A stretch of DNA of 64,000 bases, from positions 26,241,352-26,305,351 of the forward strand of contig NC_037638.1 of the NCBI RefSeq assembly GCF_003254395.2, given 5' to 3'. The stretch is from Apis mellifera (Eukaryota > Arthropoda > Insecta > Hymenoptera > Apidae). Shown one piece after another: positions 1 through 11,940 of the stretch. A model generated the notes under the pieces. It was not told the DNA's origin and ran no database searches. It saw only the letters and a list, made by a program, of their open reading frames with translations. Positions within the stretch are counted from its first letter, which is position 1. Each line of letters opens with the position of its first letter. Position numbers and translations under genes: made by a program.

Positions 1-1733
1 AAAGGAAAAAAGGAAAAAAGAAAACGGTAACCAGAGGTCAAGTTTTTAGTTTCAATCGTTTATCTGGAAAAGAAAATAATTTGCAACGATTTTAATTAAC
101 AAATCAATTTAATTCCTTTTGATTTGATTATTTCGAAAGTGTGAATTATTTATACGTGAAAATATGAATGGAGTAATGTTTTTTCTTCTTCGCTTTGTTT
201 TCAAAAGTCAGTTGGAAAACTTTTTTTTAATTACGAGTGAGATTAACCTCCATTCTTGCTTTTTCTCAGAGAATCGAGAATTGAAACGCGTTGCGAAAAT
301 GATCGAATTTTATTTTATCGAAAACTAAAATTAATTTCATTCTTCTTTCCTATTTTCATATCCTTCCATTAGAATAATCCTAGAATATCAATGATCTTAG
401 AAATTAGAAATTGAAGAAATAAATACTTACTTATTCACTTATCTCTTCACGAAGAATCTGTCCTACTAAAAAAAAAAAAAAAAAAAAAGATATGACGTCC
501 TTCTGAAAAACATTGATATTACACGTCCCTTCAACTTATGCGTCCCTCGTGCAAATTGTCGAGCGGAAACGGGTGTACAGCAACGACGACGTATACGATT
601 CTTCCATATTTGTTTAATTTATGGGATCGAAGTAAACGGAAGTGAGGTACGGGGTGCTCGAGCGAGCACTTGATGCACGGAATTGCATTGTTGCGCCGCG
701 ATGCCCCTCGAATGTCTCGTTACAATGCTCGATCATGAGCGTTGTTTTGCAAAAAATTCCTCGCCCTCCTCGCGTTCCTTTTTACGAGGACGAATTTATG
801 GAAGGGAAATATCTCCACCGGCGTTATTTCCTTTTTCCTGCAGTCGCAAAACTGGCGGTGGGCTCTCGCGCTTCACGCGAGCCACGTCGCTCTCCTCTAC
901 GTGGTTGAAACAACGCGTGCGTGCATATTCCTGAATATGTTAATTTATACCATTACGTATTCATCGTGTTTTTTCCTTCCTTTTTTTTCCCCCTCCCCCT
1001 TTTTTTTTTATATAGAATGAAGGAAGGAACTGGTGGGACTGGTCTTGCCAATTATTTCGAATTTTTATGTAATTCGATGTCGCTGCTTCTCGAGATCGAG
1101 TAAACATATAAAACATTTTTTTTTCATAACTGTTTCGAAAATTGTCCATCTTGAAAATAACGCTTTTCTAGCTCCATAACTAATAATGAAAATATTCGAA
1201 TTGAAAACAAATCAATAACATTAAAAGATAAGAGGGGAAGAGGAAACAAATCGGTCGACTAAATTGTATGTGTTTTTATCCGCCTGAAGAAAACGAGATT
1301 TTTTTTTCCTTTTTTGGCGACGATATGTCCACTCTACGTGTTATTTATCCAAGCTTTAACAGAAGTAAAGTTCGTAAAGTTTCGTTGGCAGCTATTACTT
1401 TTACCGTAAGACGTAAACCAAATACGTTAATTCGTTTCGAGTCACTCCTCGATACCTAACTGCTAGACCGAATTGGATAGCAGCTGCGCTCGTGTATCCA
1501 ACCCATCCGGACACATTTACCTCGTTTAGCTGGCGAGATCAGGTGCGATAAGGCAACAGCCTCTGATAAATGACTCTGGTGTTCACCAGATTTTCCGATA
1601 TCATAATAATTTCCTCCTAATTAATCCTCCACTACGATCCCCTATATATTGATTTAACTAATTCACCCCTTGGGCCAACGATCGTTTCCTCCTCCTTCAT
1701 TCTCTTCGATCCATCTTTCCTTAAGAATCTATC
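1..1733. other. Intergenic, AT-rich, no gene recognised
   Basis: This stretch is AT-rich, with a 21-base A run at 468-488 and a more GC-rich patch at about 540-910. The patch stays open for 80-90 codons in several overlapping frames, but none starts in a convincing context or matches a family I know. From about 1100 to 1733 it is plain AT-rich DNA that grades into the purine-rich array which follows. Confidence 0.6.
468..488 (+). repeat. Poly(A) tract, 21 A
   Basis: An uninterrupted run of 21 adenines. No processed-pseudogene body or target-site duplication is visible beside it, so it is read as a homopolymer microsatellite and not as the tail of a retrocopy. Confidence 0.85.
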
Positions 1734-2590
1734 AGAAAGAGAAAGAGATAGAAAGAGAGAGACGATACTCTCGTCGATAAAGTTTTTAGAATTTTTCAAA
1801 GAAAAAAAAGAAACGTTTCCTATCAGAGACAAAGAGAGAGAGAAAGACGTTTGTCTCGTCGATTAGAATTTTTCAAAGAAAAAGAAGAAGAAGAAACGTT
1901 TCCTCCTATCAGAGACAAAGAGAGAGAGAGAGACGATTGTCTCGTCAATTAGAATTTTTCAAAGAAAAAGAAAAAGAAAGAAACATTTCCTCCTATCAGA
2001 GACACAAAGAGAGAGTGAGAAAAAGAGACGATACTCTCGTCGATAAAGTTTTTAGAATTTTTCAAAGAAAAAAAGAAATGTTTTCTATCAGAGACAAAGA
2101 GAGAAAGAAAGACGATTGTCTCGTCGATTAGAATTTTTCAAAGAAAAAGAAAAAGAAAGAAACGTTTCCTCCTATCAGAGACAGAAAGAGAGAGTGAGAA
2201 AAAGAGACGATACTCTCGATAAAGTTTTTAGAATTTTTCAAAGAAAAAAAGAAACGTTTCCTATCAGAGACAAAGAGAGAAAGAGAGACGTTTGTCTCGT
2301 CGATTAGAATTTTTCAAAGAAAAAGAAAAAGAAAGAAATGTTTCCTCCTATCAGAGACACAAAGAGAGAGTGAGAAAAAGAGACGATACTCTCGTCGATA
2401 AAGTTTTTAGAATTTTTCAAAGAAAAAAAAGAAACGTTTCCTATCAGAGACAAAGAAAGAGAGAGACGATTAGAATTTTTCAAATAAAAAGAAAAAGAAA
2501 GAAACGTTTCCTCCTATCAGAGACACAAAGAGAGAAAGAGAGAGAGACGATTGTCTCGTCGATTAGAATTTTTCAAAGAAAAGGAAGATG
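1734..2590. repeat. Tandem array, alternating units of about 76 and about 101 bp
   Basis: The motif agaatttttcaaag recurs at 1788, 1865, 1951, 2054, 2130, 2230, 2306, 2409, 2472 and 2565. Spacings alternate in the middle of the array (103, 76, 100, 76, 103), giving a dimeric period of about 177-179 bp; the ends are irregular (77, 86, 63, 93). One half-unit carries gacgatactctcgtcgata and a short purine spacer. The other carries gtctcgtcgatta followed by a longer aaagaaaaagaaag spacer and tcctcctatcagagac. Purines dominate the + strand. Stretches of 60-100 codons stay open because the purine tracts lack stops. I regard this as a satellite-like array and not a gene. Confidence 0.9.
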
Positions 2591-5500
2591 AAGAAACGTT
2601 TCCTCCTCGTTCGATTTCTTCCAACGGCGGGGATCCTCGGCGAACGAGGAGAGGAGAGAAGAAAGTTTGTGGCGGGCGTTCGAGAATGCGAGATGCTGCC
2701 GCACCTGCCGCGCATTCCACTCGAGGTGACCCTAAAAAAATTTCAACTCGATACACGACACGAACTCGCAACAAACGTTCAACTTGACCGTGGAGCTCGA
2801 CCAGGACTCGATACCTTCACCTTGCCTGTGTCCGTATGCACTGTGTACATACACGAGGCGAGACGAGCGAGCCTCTCCACGTGGGGGCCTTGAGCGTCGA
2901 AAGGGAAGGGACGCACGGGTCGGTGATCGCCTCTTGAATATTCAGCGAAAATTTCTGGGCCGAAACGACACGGAGTCTACGCGAGAGAGAAGTTCCCGAG
3001 AGTGCGAGAAAGTGGTCGGTTTTCGATCCATCCGCCGAGATCGGATCGTTTCCCAATAACTTTCGGCCGACGGGTTTTACCCGGAGGCTTGTTTTGTTGT
3101 AGATTTCGTCCAACAGGTTTTGCTTATGGCTATGGTTTCGTGTATACGGTACGCGGTGTAATGGATCGAGAGAAGAGGCGCAGTGAAAGTTCGGAACGCG
3201 CCTTCTCTCGCGTGATTCATTTCGTGGAACACTTACCTCTTTGCGGGCGACGAGATACCGATTTGCTTCCCGCTTTGCAATCGAATCCGTACGTCACACA
3301 CGCTGTGTCAAGTGTTTATTATGCCGTTGAAATTTAGAGAAGAGGAATAATAATGGAATTAATTTACGTTCTTTCTTTCTTTCTTTTTTAAAATAGTTGA
3401 GAAAGGTTTGGCTGTTTCGCGCGAAATAAACACGATGAGTCAAGCGAGAAATAATTATACGAAAATCTTAGATTTTGAAATTTATAAATATATTTATATT
3501 TATATCGATATTTACTCGCGGTGAAACTTGATGCAATGCTTGTTTGAACGGCATTCTTCCACGATTTAAACAGAGAAAATTAAATATACCGCATTTATAA
3601 TTGAAAAATTTATTTGATCGTCTCCCGTTCGATCTTCTCTAATATCAATTTTACGTCGTAAAAATTTATTTAACCCGCTCGTCTTGCTGTTATCCACGCA
3701 AATTAATTTCTCCGCTATCGTTTTATTCCATCTTTTAAAAAACGCGCGTTAAATAATTTCTAGAAAAATTCCTCGATCCAATTGCGTAATTGCAAAAAAT
3801 ACTTTCTATATTTTCGTGCATAATACGTCGTAAATATAAACGTATCAACGCGTCGATCGTTTCTGTCTCTATTTTCAAATTACGTATGAATCCCCAAACG
3901 TAGAATCGAAAACGTATTCAACGTAGAAAAAAATAGAGAAGAAATGGGATAAAGATCTTCTTTTTTCGCGCAGACAATTTTGTTTCTTTTTTTTTTTTTT
4001 TCCCCTCCCCGTTATTTCGAGGTTTGGGCGAAGGCAGGCCGGGACGGATGCATCTCGTGGACGGGTCGTGCAAAGCGAGGCCCGCGAGGGGCGGCACTTT
4101 TGCGCTGAATTATTGATGTCAACGTAATGGAGGTGAATGGGGCTGCGCAGATATACACGCGAGCCCTCGTCTCGCATGCACGCGCCCGGAAACTACGCCT
4201 CTCCCACCTACACCACGACGTCTTTGGACGAGCCACGGATTAATCCCAACTTTGACCTTTTATCCTCTCTGCCTGAGAATCGATGCCTCGTTTAATGGCC
4301 ACTCTCTGAAAAATTCCTCTGTCCTCCGTCCAGTTTTTCTGTATATTTTGATTTAAAAAAAAAAAAAAGGAATTTTAATTGGGAAGAAAAGGGAAGGGAA
4401 TCGAAAAACATTGACTACGAGAACGATCTTTCGAAGAAACGGAATATTCGATCGAAATTATTGAATTATTTAAATTTTCGAAATTAATCAAAATTATTAA
4501 TATTAAATTACACGAAAGTTTTTCGAGATCGGAGAAAAAATCGAAATTCGATTGACGATAGAAAAAAAGGCCAAGATGGACAGCATTCTGAGCTTTTTGA
4601 CACAATCATTTCGAAATATAATATCCGATGCATTCCGTTATTAATCCACTATTATCAATCGAGAAAAAGCGTAGAATTCAGTTACATTTGGAAGGGAGAA
4701 AAAAATGATAAATCCTTTCGATCGACGTGCAGGAAATCGAATGTGTGCAAACTTGCGAATTCCAGTCGAATTTCGAGAAATACACGTTTACACCGCGTTT
4801 TGTTAATTAAGAGAAGGCGCGTTACGCGCAATTCGCACAAGTTTGCACAAGTGGAGGCGGAAAGAGAGGCGCTTGCGTTACACGAGCCGTGTACACGAGA
4901 CAGAACCGGAAGCGAGTCTGTAAGGCCTCGTAACCGGGCCTCCAACCTCTTACACCTACAGTTGAATTTCACTCGTGATCGAAGGTCGAATGGAAGCCTT
5001 TCGGCTACGAGAGATCGTGAATTGTACAACGGGCGAAATTAATCGAGTTCACCTCGATTTTGACACGCGAAATCGTTCGTTCGCGAATACCTCGCGAAAA
5101 CATTGGGTCGCGTTTCTATTCCATTGCGCACTCGCTTCGCGCTCGTGCGAGAATTGCGTTACCGTCGAGCTGTAATTAACCGCCTCACACGAGGTTTTTG
5201 GTTAGCTGGAATTTATTTGTCAAGAAATCAAACAAACGATGTTGGTATTAAGACAATTTTAAGAGGTCGACGAGTGGTTTGCTCGATAATCGGAAATACG
5301 ATTTTTCAAAGAGTTAAAAAATTGTGATAATTGAACTATGCAATTGTTGAGCGTAATTGTATTGTAAATTTTTCTTCTAAATTCGTCCCGATTCGAGGCT
5401 CGACGAGAGTTTATGAATGAAATTGAGAAATGAAAAGTTCCTTTAACACGATTTGTTAATTGGATGCTTAACAGCATGTTATTTACGACGATCCGAAATC

Positions 5501-6040
5501 TTGCCTACATAATATTTTTCTTTTATTTCTTGGTCTTGATAAAAGTTGAGACGCCCTCTTCGAATTCTTTCGCTTCGAATCGAAAAACGGATATTTTTAT
5601 TCCAAGAAAGTTTCAAGTTATAACAAGTTAATTCTTTTCCCTTTTTTTTATAACGTATATACGTAATAGAAAAAATTTCCCGAATTTTATTACATTTTAC
5701 AGGAAATAAATCTGATCCCCGTTCCTTCGATCCGCCTCGATCGAAAATTGAAAGGAATTGGACGAATAAATATGGAAACAGGTAACATTAGATCATCGAA
5801 CCGACAACTTTCCTACACTTACGATCTCGACGGCCAAGGTTAGGTCCATAAGGAAGTTCGTGACGCGAGAAAGTTGATCGATATAATTTTACATGTTCCG
5901 ATACAGTCATCCGATACTTCTTCTTCTCTCGCAGCGCATCTTTCCTCCTCGCCAGAGAGAGGAGAGGACAGGGCTAGCCTACTTTCTCTGCAAAGAGAAT
6001 TTTTAACCGATGTGTGAGGGTTTCCCCTCTCCCTCCCCTC
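2591..6040. other. Intergenic upstream of gene 1, no gene recognised
   Basis: The first 750 bases (2591-3340) are GC-richer and CpG-rich, with several short overlapping open frames of 80-110 codons and no recognisable protein. From 3340 to 4000 the DNA is AT-rich with no open frame of note. An extended nuclear-receptor half-site (ttgaccttt) lies near 4250. The remainder is mixed AT-rich DNA without convincing exons. Confidence 0.5.
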
Positions 6041-6249
6041 ACAACATCGCCGCGAACTCTCTTTCTCTCCCTCTTTCTCTCCCTCCCTCCCTCCCTCCCT
6101 CCCGTCTCCGTTCATTACTTCTCGCGCTCTCACTCCCTCCCTCCCTCTTCTCTCTCTCTCCTCTCTCGGCCCGTGTCGTTTCCTCGATTTGCCCAACAAG
6201 CTCAGCCGAGAATTCCACCGGCTAGTACCCCTCTCAGAGTCTATATAAG
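6041..6249 (+). promoter_or_regulatory. Core promoter of gene 1: CT-rich tract plus TATA box
   Basis: The TATA box TATATAAG lies at 6242-6249. About 32 bases downstream is a pyrimidine-rich initiator-like CATTTTTT with A at 6274, the predicted transcription start. The 200 bases upstream are almost pure CT on the + strand, including (CCCT)n at 6080-6103 and CTCTCT blocks at about 6150-6170. These would present GAGAG sites, the kind bound by GAGA factor in insects. The pairing with gene 1 rests on the donor site found 420 bases downstream. The start site itself is a prediction. Confidence 0.6.
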
Positions 6250-6564
6250 CGGAGTGTTCATACGAGACCGAGCATTTTTTGTGTTAGTAGTGACGGAGCC
6301 GACGGGTCTCCTCCGTCAAAGAGGTTCGCTCTGCGAGAAGAAGAAGAAGAAGTTGAAGAGTGTGTCAGGATGGTGTGCACCACGCGACACGATAGAAAAA
6401 CCGTGTTCGATTGAAAAACCGTCGTCGAGGAAAATCGTCGTCGAGGAGAGAAAAAAGAAAAAAATCTTCTTCCTTCCCCTTTCTCTCTTTCTTTTTTTTT
6501 TCCTTTTTTTTTGTTTTCGTTCGTTCCCTCTTTTGTCTTTTTCCTCCGGTGTGTCGTCGATTAG

Positions 6565-6594
6565 AGGAGGAGGAGGAGGAGGAGGAGGAGGAGG
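6565..6594 (+). repeat. (AGG)10 trinucleotide repeat in the 5' leader
   Basis: Ten uninterrupted AGG units lie within the predicted 5' leader of gene 1. As RNA this would be a purine-rich, G-rich stretch able to form G-quadruplex-like structure, and its length is likely to vary between individuals. Confidence 0.85.
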
Positions 6595-6679
6595 GGAAGA
6601 AGAGGAAGAGAAGAAAGCAAGAATTCGTTCTTCTTCTTTTTTTTTTGTGCGTACACACGGATAGTGCACGGATGCAACT

Positions 6680-6694
6680 ATGCCACGAGGAAAG
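6680..6694 (+). CDS. Gene 1 coding exon 1 (five codons, MPRGK)
   Basis: ATG at 6680 has A at -3 and is followed by CCA CGA GGA AAG, then a consensus donor GTAGGT at 6695. The junction is phase 0. Joined to the acceptor ttttcattccag at 11929-11940, it puts two basic residues directly before the hydrophobic stretch MTISLLCVLLLIG, giving a normal signal-peptide n-region that the 11941 start alone lacks. This is the main reason to accept the exon. The alternative is that translation starts at 11941, the sixth residue of this model, from a different or non-coding first exon. Confidence 0.6.
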
Positions 6695-7917
6695 GTAGGT
6701 GGAACGTGGGATCTCTGGTGGGATCTCTCCGCTCTCCGATGATCTTTCGTCGAACGATCGATGACGATCGATCTTTTTTTTTTTTTTTTCTTATTCATTT
6801 ATTCGACGACCGTTGCTGTGTTGTTCGTTCAGTGCTTCGACGGAGAAGGAATTCGAGTTTCTCTGTTTTCTCTCTGTTTCTTTCTTCGTTACAAGTGATG
6901 ATCAAGATGGGGGATCTTAGAGATGGGATATCCGCGATCGAGGCGCACGAATTCGAGAAACGCTGCGTCGAGCGGAAGAACTTTCGTCGCGGAGGAAAAT
7001 AATTGTAGACGCGAGCAAAAACGTTTCGCAAGTTGTCCTTCTTCTTTTTCTTCTTCCTAATTTTTTTTTCTTTTTTTGGACTTGGATTCGGATCCAAAGA
7101 GAAATAGTGCGGTTAAAATTTTTTTTTAATCGATCGAATGGCAGAATGTTTACTTTTTTGAGATACGATGCTCTTGCAAAATTTTGCTCAAAACTTGTCC
7201 CTAAAATTAAAAAGAAAGACAGAGAAAAAATGTAGTTTCAAAAGTAGCAACGTTTGAATTAAAATTTCGGCGAAAAAAGAGGGCGTAAATTGTAAAACGT
7301 ATTATTATTATTATATAATTGCACAGTAACGATTTTGAAGCAAAGATTAATTGCAGGTTTCTTAATATTCTTAATTAGGTCTTGTTTCAACTCGTGAATA
7401 TCGGTTATTAAGCGCAACTTTTTATCAACATATATAGGAAAATAAGGAAAATGAAAGAGAAATATCAATTTTATTAATCTAAATTGCATCGAGCAACAAA
7501 TACCAAAAAGTGAAACTCTTGAGAAACGTGGGTTAACGAAACTATAATGTTTTTAATGTGAAAGTAAAAAAAAAAGAAAAGAAAAAAGAAAGAAAAGGAA
7601 AAAAAGAAAATAATTTTAACGATTGAATTAATCATACACAATGTTACAGTTCCTTGGCACGCTGTTGCATCAACATTATGAGGATAACTAAAACGTGATG
7701 AAAGCGATTATAGCCTTTTGCTCTTCAATTAAGGTTTGAAAGTATAGAAAGCAAGTATAGATTGCAGTTTGACGTCGTAATCGACGGATAATTATTGGCG
7801 TAGGGATGATGGCGAGATATTAAAATATAATTAGAGAAATTTTACAAGCGTAAAATTAATCGACGCGCTTTCGAATCTCAACTATGACGATTGATACAAA
7901 GAAATATATCGTTGAAA

Positions 7918-7943
7918 AGAAGAAGAAGAAGAAGAAGAAGAAA
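7918..7943 (+). repeat. (GAA)n microsatellite
   Basis: About eight GAA units lie in intron 1 of gene 1, flanked by AT-rich sequence. Confidence 0.8.
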
Positions 7944-9147
7944 CATTCGCGAATTTCAATAATTTCGCGTTATCTTTTATCATTATCCATCTATTCAAGA
8001 TAGATATTCACATATTTTCCCAAAGAACCGAGTCCCCAACTCAACCGAGCGGAAACTGACTTAACGAGTATGACGGAACAAATTGTTGCATTAAAAATCG
8101 AAAGAGCAACCGTTTTACTAGATTCACTCGTCTTTCAATCGCACGGCCAATTACCATCTCCTTTACCGTCTCGATATTTTAACTCTCCTTCCACCTTGGC
8201 GATAAAAATTTCGTCACCTCAGAAGTGAGAAAAGGAAGGTTTTTAAACACCCGCGTTGAAATTCATTATTATATAGTCAAACAATTATATATACGTTTTA
8301 ACACTCGAGTCACGTGAATTCACGCTTTTGCAATCGACCGGGCAAACGTACAAAAAAAAAAAGGAAAAAAAAAAGGAAAAAGGAAAAAGAGAAGATTACT
8401 CGAAGCAACAGCTCGAGACGCGAACGTAAGCGGTAGCACACTTTCACGCAACGCTCGACCGTGTTTCGCATTTTTCCCCATATTCATGCAATTCAATCCT
8501 TTAACGAGATCCTCCAACGAAGATCTTCTTTTAACCGATCAAAAGTCGCGAGTGAATTTTCTCTTCGAAAGAGAAGGTTGCACGAGATACATCGAAAGGT
8601 ATCGAAGGAGTGAACATCGAATTTTCCGCAGTGAATCGTACGTCGATAACAAGTGATGTCTGTTACGTTCCACGCGGTTCTCCACGCGGTTCCAATAACG
8701 CATAACTGTACGCACGACTGTATGCGCGCGAAGGAGGTGTTGTTGATCTTAGTCGCGATCTGCCCACGATGCGCTCGATTGTTTCGACTGCCTACGTGTA
8801 AACTATTGCGCGCTTCGTTAAGCGGAGGCTTGCCGCGTGAAAGTGATACGGAAAGAGGCCGAGAGCTACTGGAAAATTGAGATTGAATTAGAACGAAACT
8901 TTAAATGATCGAAAATATTTATTCCAAGTTACAGTTATAGTCGATAATGATTGTCCTTTCGACGATAAATTTATTTAATTATCGATTGAAAGAGTATTAA
9001 TTTGTTCGTGTGAAATTAATAAAGATAGAATAGAATCAAAGTGAGTTTCCCTTAACACGTGTTGATTCAAATAGATTTCAGATTTGTGTTTTGTTCGTTA
9101 AATGTGTTCAATTAGGATCTAAAAAATTTAGACCCTTTGTACAAACG

Positions 9148-9352
9148 ATTCTAGATTCTCTTTCTCTTTGTTTTTTTTTTTTAATAAATCTAACGGGACT
9201 TGCCGAGTAACCTAGCAATTACATTTCGATCAAACTTTGCGAAATTGTTTGCGGGAACCATTCTAGATTCTTTTTCTTAATAAATCTGATACAACTTTCC
9301 GAATAATCTACCAATTAGATTTCGATCAAACTTGGTAAAACTGTTTACAGAA
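9148..9352 (+). repeat. Two-copy tandem duplication, about 112 bp
   Basis: The word attctagattct starts copies at 9148 and 9260. Each copy then carries taataaatct, a ccgag/ccgaa-taa-ct block, caattacatttcgatcaaacttt (copy 1) or its close variant, and a final aa-ctgttt-c segment. The copies differ at scattered positions and copy 1 has a longer T run, so the duplication is not recent. It lies within the first intron of gene 1. Confidence 0.8.
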
Positions 9353-11223
9353 GCTTTTTTTTTCTTTTCTTTCTTTTTTTCTTTTTTTTTTGTTCTTTTT
9401 TTTTTTTTTTGCTCGGGTGTGATTGCGTACTTTCAAGTTGTTTAATCTAAGTTGAAAAACTCCCCCGTTTCGCCGAGAAAAATTTCAATTCCGAAGATGA
9501 AATTTAATTGAACTTTATTTCGCCACGCGTCACGTATCGAATCATCTTGCAACACGAATTTTTATTTATCTTAATTTTGATCTCTCTTTGCTTCCTCATC
9601 TTTTCAACGTTTTTCTCTTCCCTTTCACGCACTTTCCTTTCATTTGTAACATTATTTCGTATCCAAAATACATTTAGGCTACGCTTCCATGAGAATCACT
9701 CTCCTCGTTCACCTTTCGAACTAATTTTCTTACCGATCTCGTGAGAGCGTTTCGCAGTGAAAAGTTTGACGCGAATACAATATTGGAAGGAAAGTTAACC
9801 GAAGCAACGTTTCCTCGACCTTCTTTCTTTTCTTATGCGCGCTATATTTTCCTTCGACGACAAGGCCCGACTTGTACTCGATTTGCGCGCATCTTAATCT
9901 TTCGCTGTTCGAGGACATCATCGGATCGGAATCGTTGTCGAACGTTCACGTGTCCATGCGTACAATTTAAGAAAGAGGTGACTCGACATGCACGTTTCAA
10001 TCGATATAATCGTTTTATCCCTTCGATAAGATAAACCAATCGCGACAAGGAACGTAGTTACGTGAAACGAAAGACGTTATTTCCGCGATGAATGAATTTC
10101 GTCAAAAATTCGTATTCTAATTGGAAGATAGAAACAAGTAAATGTGATTTTTTTTTTATTGATATTCGTGGTTTCTACGATCGACGAAAGAAAGGAAAAC
10201 GGAAGATTCGTCTGAAATAATAAATCCGTACAATTTTTCGACACATTTTTCTGTCTGTCGCGGAAAGTAGGAAGTATTTCAATTAAATATACATAAAGTT
10301 GCGCGACACGGAAGAAAGGTATTTTACATTTACCAAGATAAAGCGAACGAGGATGGATACATATTTACATAGATTGCATCTACGCGTTATACGGTATTTT
10401 CGCGCGACCTGTGCGGGGTGGGTAGATAAATTTGTAAAAAAAAAAAGAATAAAATGACTGAAATTCGCGTGATGTATATATTTTTTTTTTGTAAAATTGG
10501 ACGTTTTATTTTTGAGCTCGTCGAATGAACGTTTCGAGTGAACGTTTCGAACGAAGGATCGCGAACGAATCAATCGGAAATGTAATGAAAATGATGGAAA
10601 GAAGATCGATTAGAAATACACGAGAGCGTATATAAATGTACGGATAAGATATCCGTATACTCTTCTTTGAACGTACTTCGCGCAGTCCTCCTCGATGCAC
10701 TTGGGAGAAAGTGCGGCATATTATGTTAACCTTGCATCTCGGTCATCGTTCCACTTAAGACTTTTCCAAGAATGGTTTCTCGATGACATTTACTGCTTCA
10801 AACTTGCGCACCGCTTCTTGCCCCCCTCTTTCCCTTCCGGCTAATATCTTTTATGGAAAACAAACTGGTTGTTGGGTGGGGAATGGTTGTTATCGTAGAA
10901 AAAAAGAAAACAAAAAGAGAACGCTAAAATCGCTTCCAGTTTTATTTTTGTTCGGAATTTCGGTAATAAAAAATTTGGCCAATTTTCTCGACTTCGTTCC
11001 ATTCGATGGAAAAAGATATCTCCCGCAATTTTTCATTATCCGCTCGTCAAAAACTGCGAGAGACTCGCGACGGTTACAACGCTTGTAGCGACATCCATAG
11101 ATCGATTAATCTACTTTCGAATATTAACGTCGCTAAAAATATTTTCGCAGCAACGTCGACTCTTCGTTACTCTTCGATGGAACGAAGTTCGTTTAACGTG
11201 TTTAAAATGGATCAAAGAATAGC

Positions 11224-11226
<3 letters not shown>

Positions 11227-11266
<40 letters not shown>

Positions 11267-11274
11267 GTAAGAGG
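11227..11274 (+). repeat. (TC)24 microsatellite
   Basis: A perfect 48-base TC tract lies 0.67 kb upstream of the main exon of gene 1. On the opposite strand it is (GA)24, a potential GAGA-factor target, though simple slippage explains it equally well. Confidence 0.9.
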
Positions 11275-11940
11275 CGATTTATGTGTTAATGGAACGACGC
11301 TTAATAACACGGTGATTTTAGTTGGGAACAATCGGGGATTAAAGAGAAAATGTAATTTCTTTTAGCATCGCGCCATCTTTGTAATTAACGAAGTTATCAC
11401 GGGCGCGCGCAGTTTAATAGTTGGAGGGAGTAAATGCAGGTTCACATAATACTCGCATACATACGTCGGGATGAGTGGCTCGCCTTGCGCCAACCGAGGT
11501 TGTAAACTAGCTTAAAGTCTCTCACGGCCTTCAATTCCGAACCCTAGACAATGTGTGTTGGCACGAGTAAAACGATGTACCACGATACCAGGGAAGCAAC
11601 ACTTATGTTTCCAACCAACTAATTAGAAGAGGAGAAGGCGTTGCGCTAGTCACGATTACAACTCTCGAAACTCTAGAAATTCCTCCAACTTTCTATTCGC
11701 TTTTAAAGAAAGATTTTTTTTTTAATAAAATTGCAAAGACAAATACATACGTTATATATTTATGTATCAGCGAAACTTGTTTCTCTCATTCTCATCTCGT
11801 TATGTCACGTTTACGCTCTGATTGGATCGAATTGCTCCACTGCCAGTCGTGCTCAGCTATGGTCGTAATTTAGTTAAAAAAATAAAAAATAAATCAACGA
11901 ATCGAAATGGAATAAAGGATCCGATTGCTTTTCATTCCAG

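Larger units (their letters stand above)
6274..6694 (+). other. Gene 1 exon 1, mostly 5' leader with upstream ORFs
   Basis: The predicted exon runs from the initiator-like A at 6274 to a strong donor, AAAG|GTAGGT, at 6694/6695. It holds polypyrimidine runs and a perfect (AGG)10 at 6565-6594. A 14-codon upstream ORF occupies 6370-6414. A second upstream ATG at 6672, with C at -3, would read MQLCHEER and stop at 11942-11944 just after the splice junction, overlapping the main start. These arrangements suggest restrained translation, but that is inference. The exon is supported by the promoter, the donor and the sensible protein start after splicing, without transcript data. Confidence 0.55.
6695..11940 (+). 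other. Gene 1 intron 1 (5.2 kb)
   Basis: The intron is bounded by the donor GTAGGT at 6695 and the acceptor tgcttttcattccag ending at 11940. Inside it are a (GAA)n tract at about 7918-7943, a 112-bp tandem duplication at 9148-9352, long T-rich tracts at about 9357-9410 and (TC)24 at 11227-11274. No other exon is recognised. Open frames of 60-120 codons inside it show no protein family. A first intron this large next to a compact coding exon is a common place for enhancers, but none can be pinned down here. Confidence 0.55.

Noticed and set aside
1937..2591. Three consecutive Lys/Glu-rich frames in the 1.7-2.6 kb array
   Set aside because: They repeat because the DNA repeats. No isolated start context, promoter or poly(A) signal fits a gene.
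6014..6664. A 216-codon frame over the gene 1 promoter and leader
   Set aside because: It reads Ser/Pro/Leu and Phe/Lys runs through CT tracts, spans the predicted TATA box and start site, and has no family features.
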